Assembly (NCBI RefSeq): GCF_001039355.2
Contig: NW_019774181.1
Location: forward strand, 203,000-266,999
Direction of reading: 5' to 3'
DNA length: 64,000 nucleotides
Origin: Lingula anatina
Taxonomy: Eukaryota > Brachiopoda > Lingulata > Lingulida > Lingulidae
The stretch's first letter is position 1. Every line of letters begins with the position of its first letter. This document shows positions 33,501-44,186 of this stretch, one piece after another. Below the pieces are notes generated by a model. That model did no database searches. It saw only the letters and a program-made list of their open reading frames with translations, and was not told where the DNA came from. The translations under genes were made by a program, and so were the position numbers.

Positions 33501-33962
33501 AAAGGCTTGCAAAAATGAACTCCAAAATGAATCATTCTCAAGTACTAGTAAAAGGCTTGTTTTTGTACCTGTAAACTCCTGAAGGTTTAATATTTCATGC
33601 CTGCAGAAGTGTGATTTAGAATCATTTCAGTCATTTATCAGCATGAAATCGATGGTTAAATGCAGCTCTAAAGCACTGGATTCACAACCATCAGAATAAA
33701 TATCATGTTCTTTTGGTCAGTTGCCCACTCAACTATTCCAGTGTAAACAAGACATAAGGATGAGTATACTTACAATATACAAGAGCCGTCCGTACCCCTT
33801 GAAGGTGCAGTAACAGGCAAAGGAGGCGATGATGACAATGGCAGCTCCAGTCCCGATGATGGCCCATGTCGCGGCCGAGGGATAGCCGTCCAGTAACTCA
33901 GTGTACTTCTGTAACCCTGCCACGATCCATATTCCTAGTACCAAGACAGCTATACCAGTGAT
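27454..33962 (-). CDS. Tetraspanin exons 2-7 (allele a; exon 1 not on this contig)
   Basis: Exons in transcript order: 33962-33774, 30175-30101, 29725-29636, 29183-29007, 27962-27879, 27525-27454. All splice sites and phases (all phase 0) match the complete copy. No first exon precedes it before the joint at 40264, so the contig carries 228 of the expected 261 codons. Most of the protein is identical to copy b, but the large extracellular loop differs strongly: 13 replacements in the 59-codon exon, two in exon 4 and one in exon 6. Allele versus true paralogue is decided by the assembly reading; I favour allele. Confidence 0.8.
27879..27962 (-). CDS. Tetraspanin exon 6 (allele a)
   Basis: GCHLKIVSG then most of helix 4. 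Leu replaces the Arg of copy b in GCHRK. The Gly-Cys closes the loop disulfides. Confidence 0.85.
27984..28784. other. ~800-base segment in an intron present only in copy a
   Basis: Copy b joins CCAGTAGA directly to GATCCATC at about 44640. Copy a has about 800 bases here. The junction shows only AGA microhomology and no clear inverted ends, so it may be a deletion in copy b. Confidence 0.6.
29007..29183 (-). CDS. Tetraspanin exon 5, variable loop (allele a)
   Basis: 59 codons: IKCCGINSYVDW, a variable stretch (HYVEYGKKSENSS), TVKVPKSCC, ..NNC.., ending ASIYVE. Carries CCG, SCC and one further Cys of the six-Cys loop. Frames and ends match copy b at 44863-45039. Confidence 0.88.
29636..29725 (-). 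CDS. Tetraspanin exon 4 (allele a)
   Basis: 30 codons of the start of the large loop, VQTSLKTGMNNTMKSYKDGS... Copy b has NSYTDG here. Confidence 0.85.
30101..30175 (-). CDS. Tetraspanin exon 3 (allele a)
   Basis: 25 codons, transmembrane helix 3, YAAFLMVVFLAELAAGATFL then VFKGQ. The intronic-looking sequence on both sides is AT-rich. Confidence 0.87.
30176..33773. other. Intron between tetraspanin exons 2 and 3 (allele a)
   Basis: Non-coding. Notable contents: a stretch at about 31640-32090 with very few differences from copy b (47540-47990), a possible enhancer, and a hairpin at 32891-32943. Confidence 0.5.
32891..32943. repeat. Near-perfect palindrome in an intron (allele a)
   Basis: ACTGCTATTCCATTGGCAAT pairs with ATTGCCAATGGCATAGCAGT around TAAATTTTATTATTTA, a stem of about 22 pairs with one mismatch. 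Copy b is at about 48788-48840. Confidence 0.85.
33774..33962 (-). CDS. Tetraspanin exon 2 (allele a)
   Basis: 63 codons identical in nucleotide sequence to copy b at 49676-49864: rest of helix 1 (ITGIAVLVLGIWIVAG), small loop and helix 2. Confidence 0.9.
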
Positions 33963-35983
33963 CTGGAATAGTCATAAATAAATAAATAAATAAATAAATA
34001 AAATTTTCACAATTTGACATCAAAATACTTTTTTTGTACACAGGCAAAATTTTATAGTTACAAGTCTGCAGGCATATTTGTAACACACTAGTAGCTACCA
34101 AGTGTGCCCCAGAACTGATTATATATTATAAAGTAATATTAGTTAAATATTACATAGATAAATATATTACATAAAATGAAGATTTATGAAGATGCACCTG
34201 TATATGAAAAGGCTATGACTATATACATGTTTTAAATTTGCTCATTTTAAAGTTACTACTAATTGCAGAACTCGGAGGCAGGGGCGGGGGTAAGGGACAG
34301 TGATAAATAAATGATAACCTAACAGCTACCAGTAGGCACAGTAATTATAAACAAGTTTTAAATATGACATGAAGATAAAGACTATTATCAAACTTGTACA
34401 TGTACCTATTCAACTTTGAAGTTAAAGTTCACAACTAATTGTTCAGTTTTAACAATAAATAATTAACCAATTTTACTACATAAATGCCAAAAGGTAAATC
34501 TGTACACATCTACTGGAATAAATAAGGAAACAGATTCCTGTGGTAAAACAGTAAAAAGAAAAAGTAGAGGATGTTTGATAATTGATCATACATCACATTA
34601 TTTGTTCAAACGTGATCAATTGAAACTAATTACTCTTCAGAGTAATTTTGTCAGAAAAGCAAATTACTTTCCTGATACAAAATAAACAAACTTTAATCGG
34701 TTAATCTCCCATGTGTGTTACTACTCCTTATATATACTTTATGTAGGTCAGGAGTGTTTCTGATTAGATAAAAACTCTTGCGAATCACATTTATTAGGTA
34801 CTGACTTGAGGTATCTGAGTCACCAAATAATGTGGAAACAGGTGCTTGATGTGAAAACAGGTGCTTGCATACAAGTGTGTACATTGTCCTGATCACTGGA
34901 TCACGATCACTGTCCATTTTCCAGTGTTATCTACTAGTATGGTGATACTTCAATCCTTTCAAAGGGGGAAATAGTGAATTTTACAGACATGGTATATTTT
35001 TAAGCCATAAGTTTTTAAAATGAGAACATTGACATCGAGTGGTATCACCAAAATTGAAATGCAATCCTGTAATTCTACTTTATGAAGGCACCATTAAAAA
35101 TACAATTTTCCTGATTCCAAAAATTACCGATAAGTCAAATGGGTTAATAAGCTTTTGGTTAGCCATTCAACTACTCTAAGTTGATCATTCTATCATTTCT
35201 TGTTTCTCCCCCCCCTTCTCTCCTTTTGTTTTTCTTCTTCCCATCAACAGGCCCAGAAGGTTTCATTTTCCATGAATAATGCTCCGCTGAGAGGAAGCAA
35301 TTTTTGAATAATTCCTTTCATCAAATAAGCAAGGCGAATTCAGACTGGAGAAATGACTGTGGTCCTAGTGCAGCAGTTCTTTCAAGTCAGTCAGTCAATC
35401 TGTCTATTTCACATAATTTTTTCTTTCCCTTTCTTTTCAATTTCGATTTTTCTCTCTCAGACATCCCCTTGGTGAAATATGATCAATTCAGTGTCTTATT
35501 TTCCATTTTTAAGGATGAATAAATTGGCAGAGAAAGGAAAAACTGAAAAGCTCCTGTGAGATTTTAACGCAAATGCGTCTCTATATGTACATACTATCTT
35601 TATTTTTCAATTCACCCCCACCCACCTAGATAATTTCCCTTGGTGAATTATACTCTTTCCAGTTAGTATCAATTCCTGCAGGACCAGAGCACTATGTTTT
35701 ACCTCAAAAAACAAAACAGACGAATGCCCACGAGACACCAACACATCACCAAATGCAAATATTATAACTGAATTATAAGCCCCCTACCTACTTGTGTGTG
35801 CCAGACAAAGTGAAGAGTGATAGACAAGAAATATCAATTACTGAAAATTGCCCACAGAGATGTTCATGACAAACTAGGAAATATATCAATTATCCTTAAG
35901 TTGCCCTACAGTACACCCTGCTTATATGTTGATGCATGTGGTTATATGGTGTGCTAATAATGCACTGAGAAAGATACAGTATT
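33963..35983. other. Tetraspanin intron 1, exon-proximal part (allele a)
   Basis: Starts with (AAAT)n of about 29 bases at 33974-34002; the same tract in copy b is about 66 bases (49876-49941). The rest is non-coding. A conserved stretch around 35240-35400 differs little from copy b. Confidence 0.5.
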
Positions 35984-36140
35984 CAGGCCCGTAGCCAGGG
36001 GGGGTTCGGGGGGTTCGAAAGAACCACCCTTTTTGCTTGGAAAAGGTAAAATTTGATCTATGTACTTGAGGATTTTATGGTAAAAGGTCCACTTTTTCAG
36101 AAAACGAACCCCCCTTCTGAAATTGCTGGCTACGGGCCTG
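35984..36140. mobile_element. hAT-like MITE, polymorphic between haplotypes
   Basis: Same 15-base inverted ends as the copy at 11086. Flanked by GTATT (35979-35983, 36141-36145). The second haplotype has a single GTATT at 51932-51936 and no element, so this is a clean insertion/empty-site pair. Confidence 0.9.
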
Positions 36141-36145
36141 GTATT

Positions 36146-38290
36146 GCTATTGGGTCAGCTGGCTCTAGAACATTATGTAGTAAGATATTATAATTGACAA
36201 TGTGAAAACTGTTCCACCAAGACAGGGAATCGTAAATGAGAGATTCAATTTGAGCAATTCAGTGTAAATCTGTGTCTGTGATAAATGAATTAAATACAGC
36301 ATGATCTGCAAGAGGGAAGTTACCTGAAAAACAGAGAACGGCTAGTAGAGATGGGGGCGAGAATCAAGGTGAATACTCAGGGTACCTGTATATAAGTCTA
36401 TGACGCACTGTTATAAAAACACTGTAGCTCTCTAAGTGGGAAGCGATCTTGTTTTTCACTCCAGAGGGTAACCAGAACTTCCATAAAGTATCACTTAATG
36501 TCAAACTTATGAAAGCATTAAGTAGAGACAGACAGAAAAAATCTATGCATTTTTTTGTCTTATGTAGAGAGGTCTCCAAGGTTTTCATCTCAGCAGTGAG
36601 AGAAGAGATAGATGTGGCACTGTGCTGAAAGGGAAATTGATTTCAAGCAGAATGTTATTCATATTCTGTTGAAAGAGAGTAGTGAACTACAGATAATATA
36701 TGACCTGATGTATCAGTTGTTAAGACAAATTAGTTGGTAACAAATCGACTCCTTTTAACAGTCTATTTTTCTCAGTTTTTAATTACTTTATAAATAAATA
36801 AATAAATTAATTAATATATTTTTGTTTGTTGGATATTTCAGACCTGAAATGTCTTAGTTATGAAATAATTTTTAATTGTTCAAATTATCATATTAATTTC
36901 CTAATAATCTAAAATTTTCCTTGTTTTGGAGCTTTCATTCATCATCATCTGTAATGCCCTGAACATTCTCAGACAACGAAAAAAAAATGTCCATTTACAT
37001 ATTTGTTCAACAGACCATGCAGCTCATCTTTTCATGCTTCAAACGCATACAAATTAACTTCCAATTGTTTTCTGCTCATCTTGTTCTGCATTTTAACTTG
37101 TGAAAACATGTCAGTGAAGATTTACCCCCCCCCTCCCCTCCCCAATTTATATGTGCCTGTTTCTGTACACAGACAGACCTCTATATCCACTTCCTACAAA
37201 TCTTGCTGGTGTCTGGTTCTAATAACCCTTCAAAGAGGCTAGGAGCTCTCTGCTCTCCCCACCAGCAAGGATCCCATACACCCACTGATTTTGCCAATTC
37301 TGAGTATTCTACCTAAAATTTCTATTTACTTATACTTAAAATAACACGACTCTGTTGGGTCTATACAACCACCCACACAATAATGGGCAATCACTCTAGC
37401 AAACCTCATGTGTACTGGTATAGGTCTTTATAATTGGCTCAAGTACATTTTGCCCAGTTGTACACTATGTACAGGTTCGGGCAATTTGTATACTCAGTTG
37501 GGAATGAATAATTGATAATCTAGCTTTATTAGAGCTGGATATTGGTGGGATGTTCACAGTGAAAGTGCTCAACATGAGACGTAGGATTTGCAGAGCACCG
37601 GTATCCCCTCCCCCCCCCCCAAAAAAAAAAAAATAAATAAATAAAAAAAATAACTGTTTGGATTGTTTTTTATACCTTAGGAAGTAACGCTTTCCTTTTT
37701 TTGGTATAATTGCAGTTTGCTATTATCAAACATTTTCACCTATTTTAAACAACAAAGAACCATCAAATCTGCCATTGAGTAATTCTTTAAGTTGGTGAAT
37801 TGATTTTATTTTTATAAATAATAAGTTACATTAGATATACAATAAACAAGAAAGGTTTCTTTAATTCTTGAAAAAGAGAAGAAAAAAAAAAGCCTGCCAG
37901 ATCAGGGTATCTTTAGTCTGAAACAGGAGGTCAGGAGATATGTCCCCAAGTTGTGAGACTCCAGATGAGATCAGGAGTATTAACAGGTCTGGTGGTGAAG
38001 CATTGGGCTAGTCCAAGCTGGTTCTGCTGTGAACACGTCCTGCTTCCATTAAACAACAAGACTAAGTTAGATCTGCTGGGAATACGACTTCCTCATTTGT
38101 ACACAATCAAGCTACCAGTATCATATATCCCAGTGGTCACCACTGCTGGTACATTATTAATGTATATCTATCTATCTATCAGTGGAACCCACGAGACAAA
38201 TTATCCTCAGAATTCATGTTTTATTCAACAGGCAAACATTCTCATATATCACATACTTATGAACAAAACGATGAACTGACAAAAAAAATA

Positions 38291-38333
<43 letters not shown>

Positions 38334-38931
38334 GTTAATGTGTCTACTATTACAATATACTAGTACATGTAAGTGTGATGTTCATATATATATATATGTA
38401 TAGTACTGGCCATGGTGAACATTTCTAGATCTCTGTAAAATTACTGTATATACTAGTAAATAAGGAATAAACATATCTATACTCCCTTGATAAAACCAAA
38501 CTACTGGACTATGAAAATTTTCAGACATGAATGCACTCTCAAAAGGCCATCAGAGTAGACAATCAATACCTTGTATACAGTGTGTTCAGTGTGTGTGGTT
38601 AGTCACCTAGCTAGTACAGCTGTGTTTTTTGTTATACATTTACTTTGATCAGTCACTATTCCCCTATGTGCACTTGCTGCTGAGTACACAATTTCTTAGT
38701 GCAAATAATATATCATTCACTTGAAAGATTAGTGACAAGAAACACCAACTCACTCCAGTAATGGCTCTTGAATTTTTTTTTTTTTTTTGCAAGCAACAAC
38801 CACCTTCTTTTTTTTAAAAGGGTCATCAAATATACTTATTTCAATTAATTGCCTGTAGTAATTTTGATATTCTTTCTAATATTACCTTATTTACTTATTT
38901 TTTTTATCTATTCAATTATTTATCTATCTAT

Positions 38932-38962
<31 letters not shown>

Positions 38963-39586
38963 TAATATCAACTATCTAAGATTCATAATGTACCACTATA
39001 AATAATCAATATCTACTCATGTAAATAGACAATTAGATGCCTTACTAAAATATTCATCCCATACAGGTTTAGAATATTGTTATGAGCCAGTGGACCATTC
39101 ACTTTAGAACAGTCAGCGTAACTGACCTCAAAGAGCTAATCTGAAGCTCTCTTACAACCATGTGGAGTGGACTTTGTCTACTAGCTGTCCATCACATGAT
39201 TGCACAGAGCATCTGTTTATGTATACATGTATATTGCCATATCTGTCAGTGATACTAATCTTTATAATCTTATGTTCAGTGAAAAATTCATAAGCTCTAA
39301 TATCTTAAAAATGTTTTGTGTACTGTAACTTAGGTCCCATGGCGACTTGCTTTTATATTAGGCCTTCTTCAGGGGCCAAAAACTTGGATATTACATATTA
39401 CATCTTTATAGTAGATATTCATACTGTTAGATACACCAGTATTCTAACTTATTTACTTCTTAAAGACCTATATGGTGTTTTGATATGAATCTTCATACTT
39501 CCAGTATACACATGTAGCTTTATCTTGCTACACACATTTATTCAGTTTACCCATCTTGGACCCTACATACAAAAAAGTACAATGTA
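36146..39586. other. Tetraspanin intron 1, distal part (allele a)
   Basis: Non-coding with A, (TAAA)n and (TTTA)n runs at about 37620-37650, 38289-38334 and 38934-38962. The last ~530 bases (39050-39586) are almost identical to copy b. Confidence 0.5.
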
Positions 39587-40263
39587 CTGTCATGCCTATA
39601 ATTCCCGCGACAACTAATTGATCATTTTCTGACGTCTGTACGCGTACATGGTGACGAGATAATTATAGGGCAAAACACAAAGGCAATGAAAATGAGAAGA
39701 CGTCAAGCCCGCCCTATGTTCGCTAATATGCAAATCAACCCCGCTTGTCCATCGGTGGCGGCTTGTCACCCTGTTTATGCTCGACGGGGAGTTAATTGCC
39801 GCTTGATGTAAGCCGACGTAATTACATAGTTGCTTATCTGCCGGTACTGTTCCTTTTTCTAGGCTGACACAGGGCCTATCTCTTGCCTTGCTAACGGGTT
39901 TTTCTTCACTTTGCAAAGTTTTGTTTGAAAGATTTAATATTTATTTTACTTGTGAGTTTTTGTCCTGCTATCCACAATTTTCCCACATAACGGCCAACGT
40001 TAATTTGAAAATGACGTAATGCAGTATCGGTCACAAACCACGGAGCGTGCCGTCTGAGGTAATGAGCAAAAATAAAATAAACTACTTCAGACGTTGTGAA
40101 GATTATCTGTATATTCGCGTCTTTAACGTCTTTTACCGTGACATTATATGCTGATCTCATTTGAAAGTTTTTCGCGTATTATTCGGTCAACTTATTCTGT
40201 CAAGCCATACGGGCCTGTCACTGCACGTGCGCCATCTTGAATTTTATATGTAGAGGGAGGCAG
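39587..40263. other. Unique contig end; candidate regulatory sequence
   Basis: This tail has no counterpart in copy b after 55377 and no tetraspanin exon 1. It is richer in GC and contains TAATTG, TAATTA, an ATGCAAAT octamer near 39726 and several ACGTC motifs. It could be an insertion in intron 1, upstream DNA joined by a deletion, or a contig error. Confidence 0.4.
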
Positions 40264-40264
40264 N
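40264..40264. other. Single-n contig joint
   Basis: The contig to the right starts in the middle of sequence already seen from 23727, so this joint puts overlapping haplotype contigs side by side. Confidence 0.9.
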
Positions 40265-43200
40265 CATTTCTAAGCAAAATTCAGTTTTTGAATGCCATGC
40301 ACATTATATTTCACAAAGTAAATTATCGACATTGCGCGTAGAGGTGTGTTTTAGTTTTGCCTCTAAATAATTTTGCATAAGAGAAGTAGTCCGTCGACGA
40401 GGCACTGAGATTTGATACAATATGGACCAGAAGACACGTCGAGTGTTTCTGTAACATTATTAAAGGCAGCAAAGCTGTCCAAAATCGTCTGTGCGACTGT
40501 TTGTCAGAAAAAAAATCTATCTTAATCATACAAGGACCAGGCCAAAGATAATTTTCTACAGTACATGTATATTTCTATAATCACCACATATTACGTTATG
40601 CAGAAGTGGTATACACAAGGTAGTTTATATTTGACAACACCTTTTCTCCAGCCACGTACGCCTTATGAGCTATGTTTTTAAAACAATACATTTACCTGGA
40701 CTTTGCTTTTGAAGGAAAATTTTCCGTATTCCATCTGTAAATTCACTACGGTTGTTTGGGTGGCTGATCCTAGATGTTTAGATGAAACGAAGCATACTTC
40801 TATGAGGTTGTCAACTTCGGCTTTTGATTTACTTTCTGTGATTATACGAAATGCTGGTAGCGACAATAATTCTTGATCTTCCGACTATGAGCCGTAAATA
40901 TACAAAGAGGCCTAGCATAATAAATTCATTGGGTTCAGCTGACTTGCCAAGCGCCTATCTTTTGCCAATGTTTTGCCGCCAAAGGTGGTACATGTACGTG
41001 CCACACTATTTCAAAATTTCACAGCAGATAACCTTACTATTATGGAGTTTTGAATATATCTTTTCTGGAATTGTTGATGTAAACGTGCTTTATTTCTAAA
41101 CAAAAACCAGTTTGTGAATGCTGTGTACACTTCATTTTATCAAGTAAATTATCGACACAGTAGAGGTGTATTTCAGCTTTGCCTCATAATCGTGCATTAG
41201 AAAAGTGTATGGTCCATTAGTGAGGCTCCGATACCTGATACAATGGACAAGAAGACACGACGAAGCTATCTAGAACATAATGAAAACAGTTTGTTACCCA
41301 ATTTTCAAACCCTATCCGTTTGCTGTATGAGTCAAAGAAAGTGGTTAACAAATGATATTAAAAACAAGGCAGCAAGGCCAAAATGTACAGGCAGTGCAGA
41401 AAATAATGATGACAGTGCCCAAAGCAGGGGTTTTGTCAATTTTGATGCAATATAACATGTTTAATAGCATCAACACCGCCAAGTTTTCATTATGTACAAC
41501 AAGTCACATGGATATTCAGATAATGGGACGGGATAGGTAGGATTTCCAAGTCACAAATTGAAAATGCCAATTTTGAAGGACAATCCTGTATATATGTAGG
41601 TTACCTACCAATGAAAATAACGTGTCTATGTGTTTGCCATTCTTTATTCAGTTACAAATCTTGGTGAAAGTACACCAAAGCAATACCACTAAAACTTCAC
41701 TGTACAATTTTCTTGTCAGTGACAGCTAACAGTTAAAAGTGTGGCCTTGTAATCATTATTATCGATTTAGCAAAAAGTGCAATTCTGTCTCTAAGTTTAG
41801 TAAACACTACAAAGTTTTGTAAACATATATACTCCATAAATAAATGACTGTGAATAAACCATGCAAAATTTTATGTTAAACTTTATGTATCCATCTATGA
41901 AATGGGTTATATTTTAAGAAACCACAGAACTGGAAATCATCATTAGTTCTGCATCGATGTTATCCCAACTTTCAAATGTATGTTAAATAATGGCAAAAAT
42001 CCCATACATATTCCATCCTTAAGTAAGCTTTAAACAATGTTGAGCACGGTGATACTTAACTGACACATTTCAAACCATTTGACAACAATTAAACTGTAAA
42101 TGACTTACAAAATTTAGTAAGTGTACAGAGAACAACTAAAGACGCTGATCCCATTAAGGGAAAATATCTGTTAATACCAGCCCATCTTTCACAATACTTT
42201 CCACACCAAAAGTACACAAAAGTAACAACATAACGGAATTAAAAAGCCAACTTTGTGCTATATCCATAAATCAGTCTTTAAGGATAGAAAATTTTCAAAG
42301 TAATTTAATCATGAATAAAAATCACTTACCACAAAAATTCCCCAATCACTGAATAATGAGAAAGGTCTGATAGAAATTGACAATGCCCCTTTTTTGCTCA
42401 GGCTACCAACTTTACATCTACTTTGAATCAAACTGGCATTTATCCCACTTTATCCCTTAAAATATCTGTGACTATATACCCTTTTTATTTCATTTTCATA
42501 TAAAGGAAACTTCAACCTCAATTCTCGAGTTGCATTATTAATCTAATTTCTAATATACATGTGTAACATGCAATACATCAAAAGAAGTGAAATACTGATT
42601 ACAAAGAAAAATTGATAGTTAGTACAATAAAGTATATATATTAGACCTTCGATACTTCCTTTTACACTAAACCATCAAACACATTGTCAAAATTACACAT
42701 AAATTTGCGAAAGTCCCAAAATATTTAACTTCTGTGGATGCACATGTAGTACAACTTGTATGTAGAGTTTGTTTGAGCAATGATGAAAGGTTGTAGAATA
42801 ACACGCTTGAATAATTTTTTTTTTCACATTTATATCATTTACCTTGAAAGTGATTGTCAAAACATGGTAACGGCACTGTGAAACATTAACTTTCTGATCT
42901 TGTGAGTTCAAAATATGACTTAGTATTAGCGTAGCTAGCATCAAGTATTGTTTAAACATAAAGATGCGGCCCAATAGTCACCTTACGCAAAGAATGCTCA
43001 TCAAAACGGAAAAAAAATATATTTGGATGAAAAAAAAAAAAAAAAAAAAAACTACATCATGCCTGCATGAAATTCTATCCAAGCTATGCCATAGTCTACA
43101 GTCATAACTACATTTAATATTGAATTAGTAACATGACGAGTTCATAATGATTATAATGGAAATCTCAAATAGCACTGCCATAATACTGCACTCGGTGGTC

Positions 43201-44114
43201 ATGCTTGGGTATGGAATATATCTGATTTTGCTATGCTTATGGGGAATAAAATATTTTCATATTTTTATGCTGTGGTTATACCAGAACCAACTTAAACCAG
43301 GCATAGAATAACTGGTGCCTATAGCTTTTGACAGACTGATCAAATATAAGGTCTGGCCAAAGATATGGATTAAAATAGTTAAAACTGGAAATCCAGAAAA
43401 CACTTGCAATTCCTCGTCGCATTTAGACCATATAAAGAAAATGATCGAAATGAAGACAGAAAATCCTGAAATTAAGCTTTACTAGGGTACCCCGAAAACT
43501 TTCACTCATGCCAATGGAACCTGAGGCAAAAATTGCTTATTTGCAAGAGGTCAGATGAAGAATAAGAAGAAAGAAAATTAAATCTACTACTTGAGGCCTG
43601 CCTGGCTGCACGACAGGTAAACATTTCAAAAGATGTACTGAAATCTGGTTTTGTGACATCATTCAGTCTTTGTCTGGTCTAAGTTGGCCCTGGTCTAAAT
43701 ACAGCTCTATGCAGCTTTTGATTCTGGTATGTTGGACGTTGACTTTTTCAGTGTAAAGAAAACAGACCTTGTGCTCATGTTTGGGACTAGAATATTTGTA
43801 ACTGAATGTCAACTTTCTATCTTGGACCTTATCAACTTCTGACAAAATAAAGGAATACATGTAAATTATATCACATGAATTAATGTAATAAAATGAATTG
43901 TATTATACCACTCTTTTCTGCCATTTATTGTGGTTGTTCTCAATATATTTTGTTATTCCTCTTGATAAATTTCATATAGCTCCAAACTATATCTAAACGA
44001 TTTAATTTTACATAATGATTTTTGACAGGCAAGAAAGAAAAATCTCCAAATTATGGAAGTAACTTCTTCAAACTTGTCCAGTTTTTCAGTTGGTAATTCA
44101 AGGCAGTTCTTGCC

Positions 44115-44186
44115 TTATGCCACTTGTTCATACTTGGCCTTGTTGATGCCTTTACCAAGACAACAGGCCAAAACAGAGCCCAGTAA
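44115..44186 (-). CDS. Tetraspanin exon 7 (complete copy)
   Basis: LLGSVLACCLGKGINKAKYE then QVA, stop TAA. Protein identical to 27454-27525. Acceptor TTTTCAG. Confidence 0.9.
   Translation of the reverse strand, partial: LLGSVLACCLGKGINKAKYEQVA

Larger units (their letters stand above)
23727..39586. repeat. Allelic block 2, copy a
   Basis: Matches 40265-55377, which starts exactly at the n at 40264. It contains tetraspanin exons 2-7 and introns. Differences include an extra ~800 bases at about 27984-28784 and a MITE at 35984-36140. Confidence 0.8.

Noticed and set aside
33974-34002. Array-like regular repeats (CRISPR-like at first glance), also at 38289-38334 and 49876-49941
   Set aside because: Plain AAAT/TTTA microsatellites without spacers.
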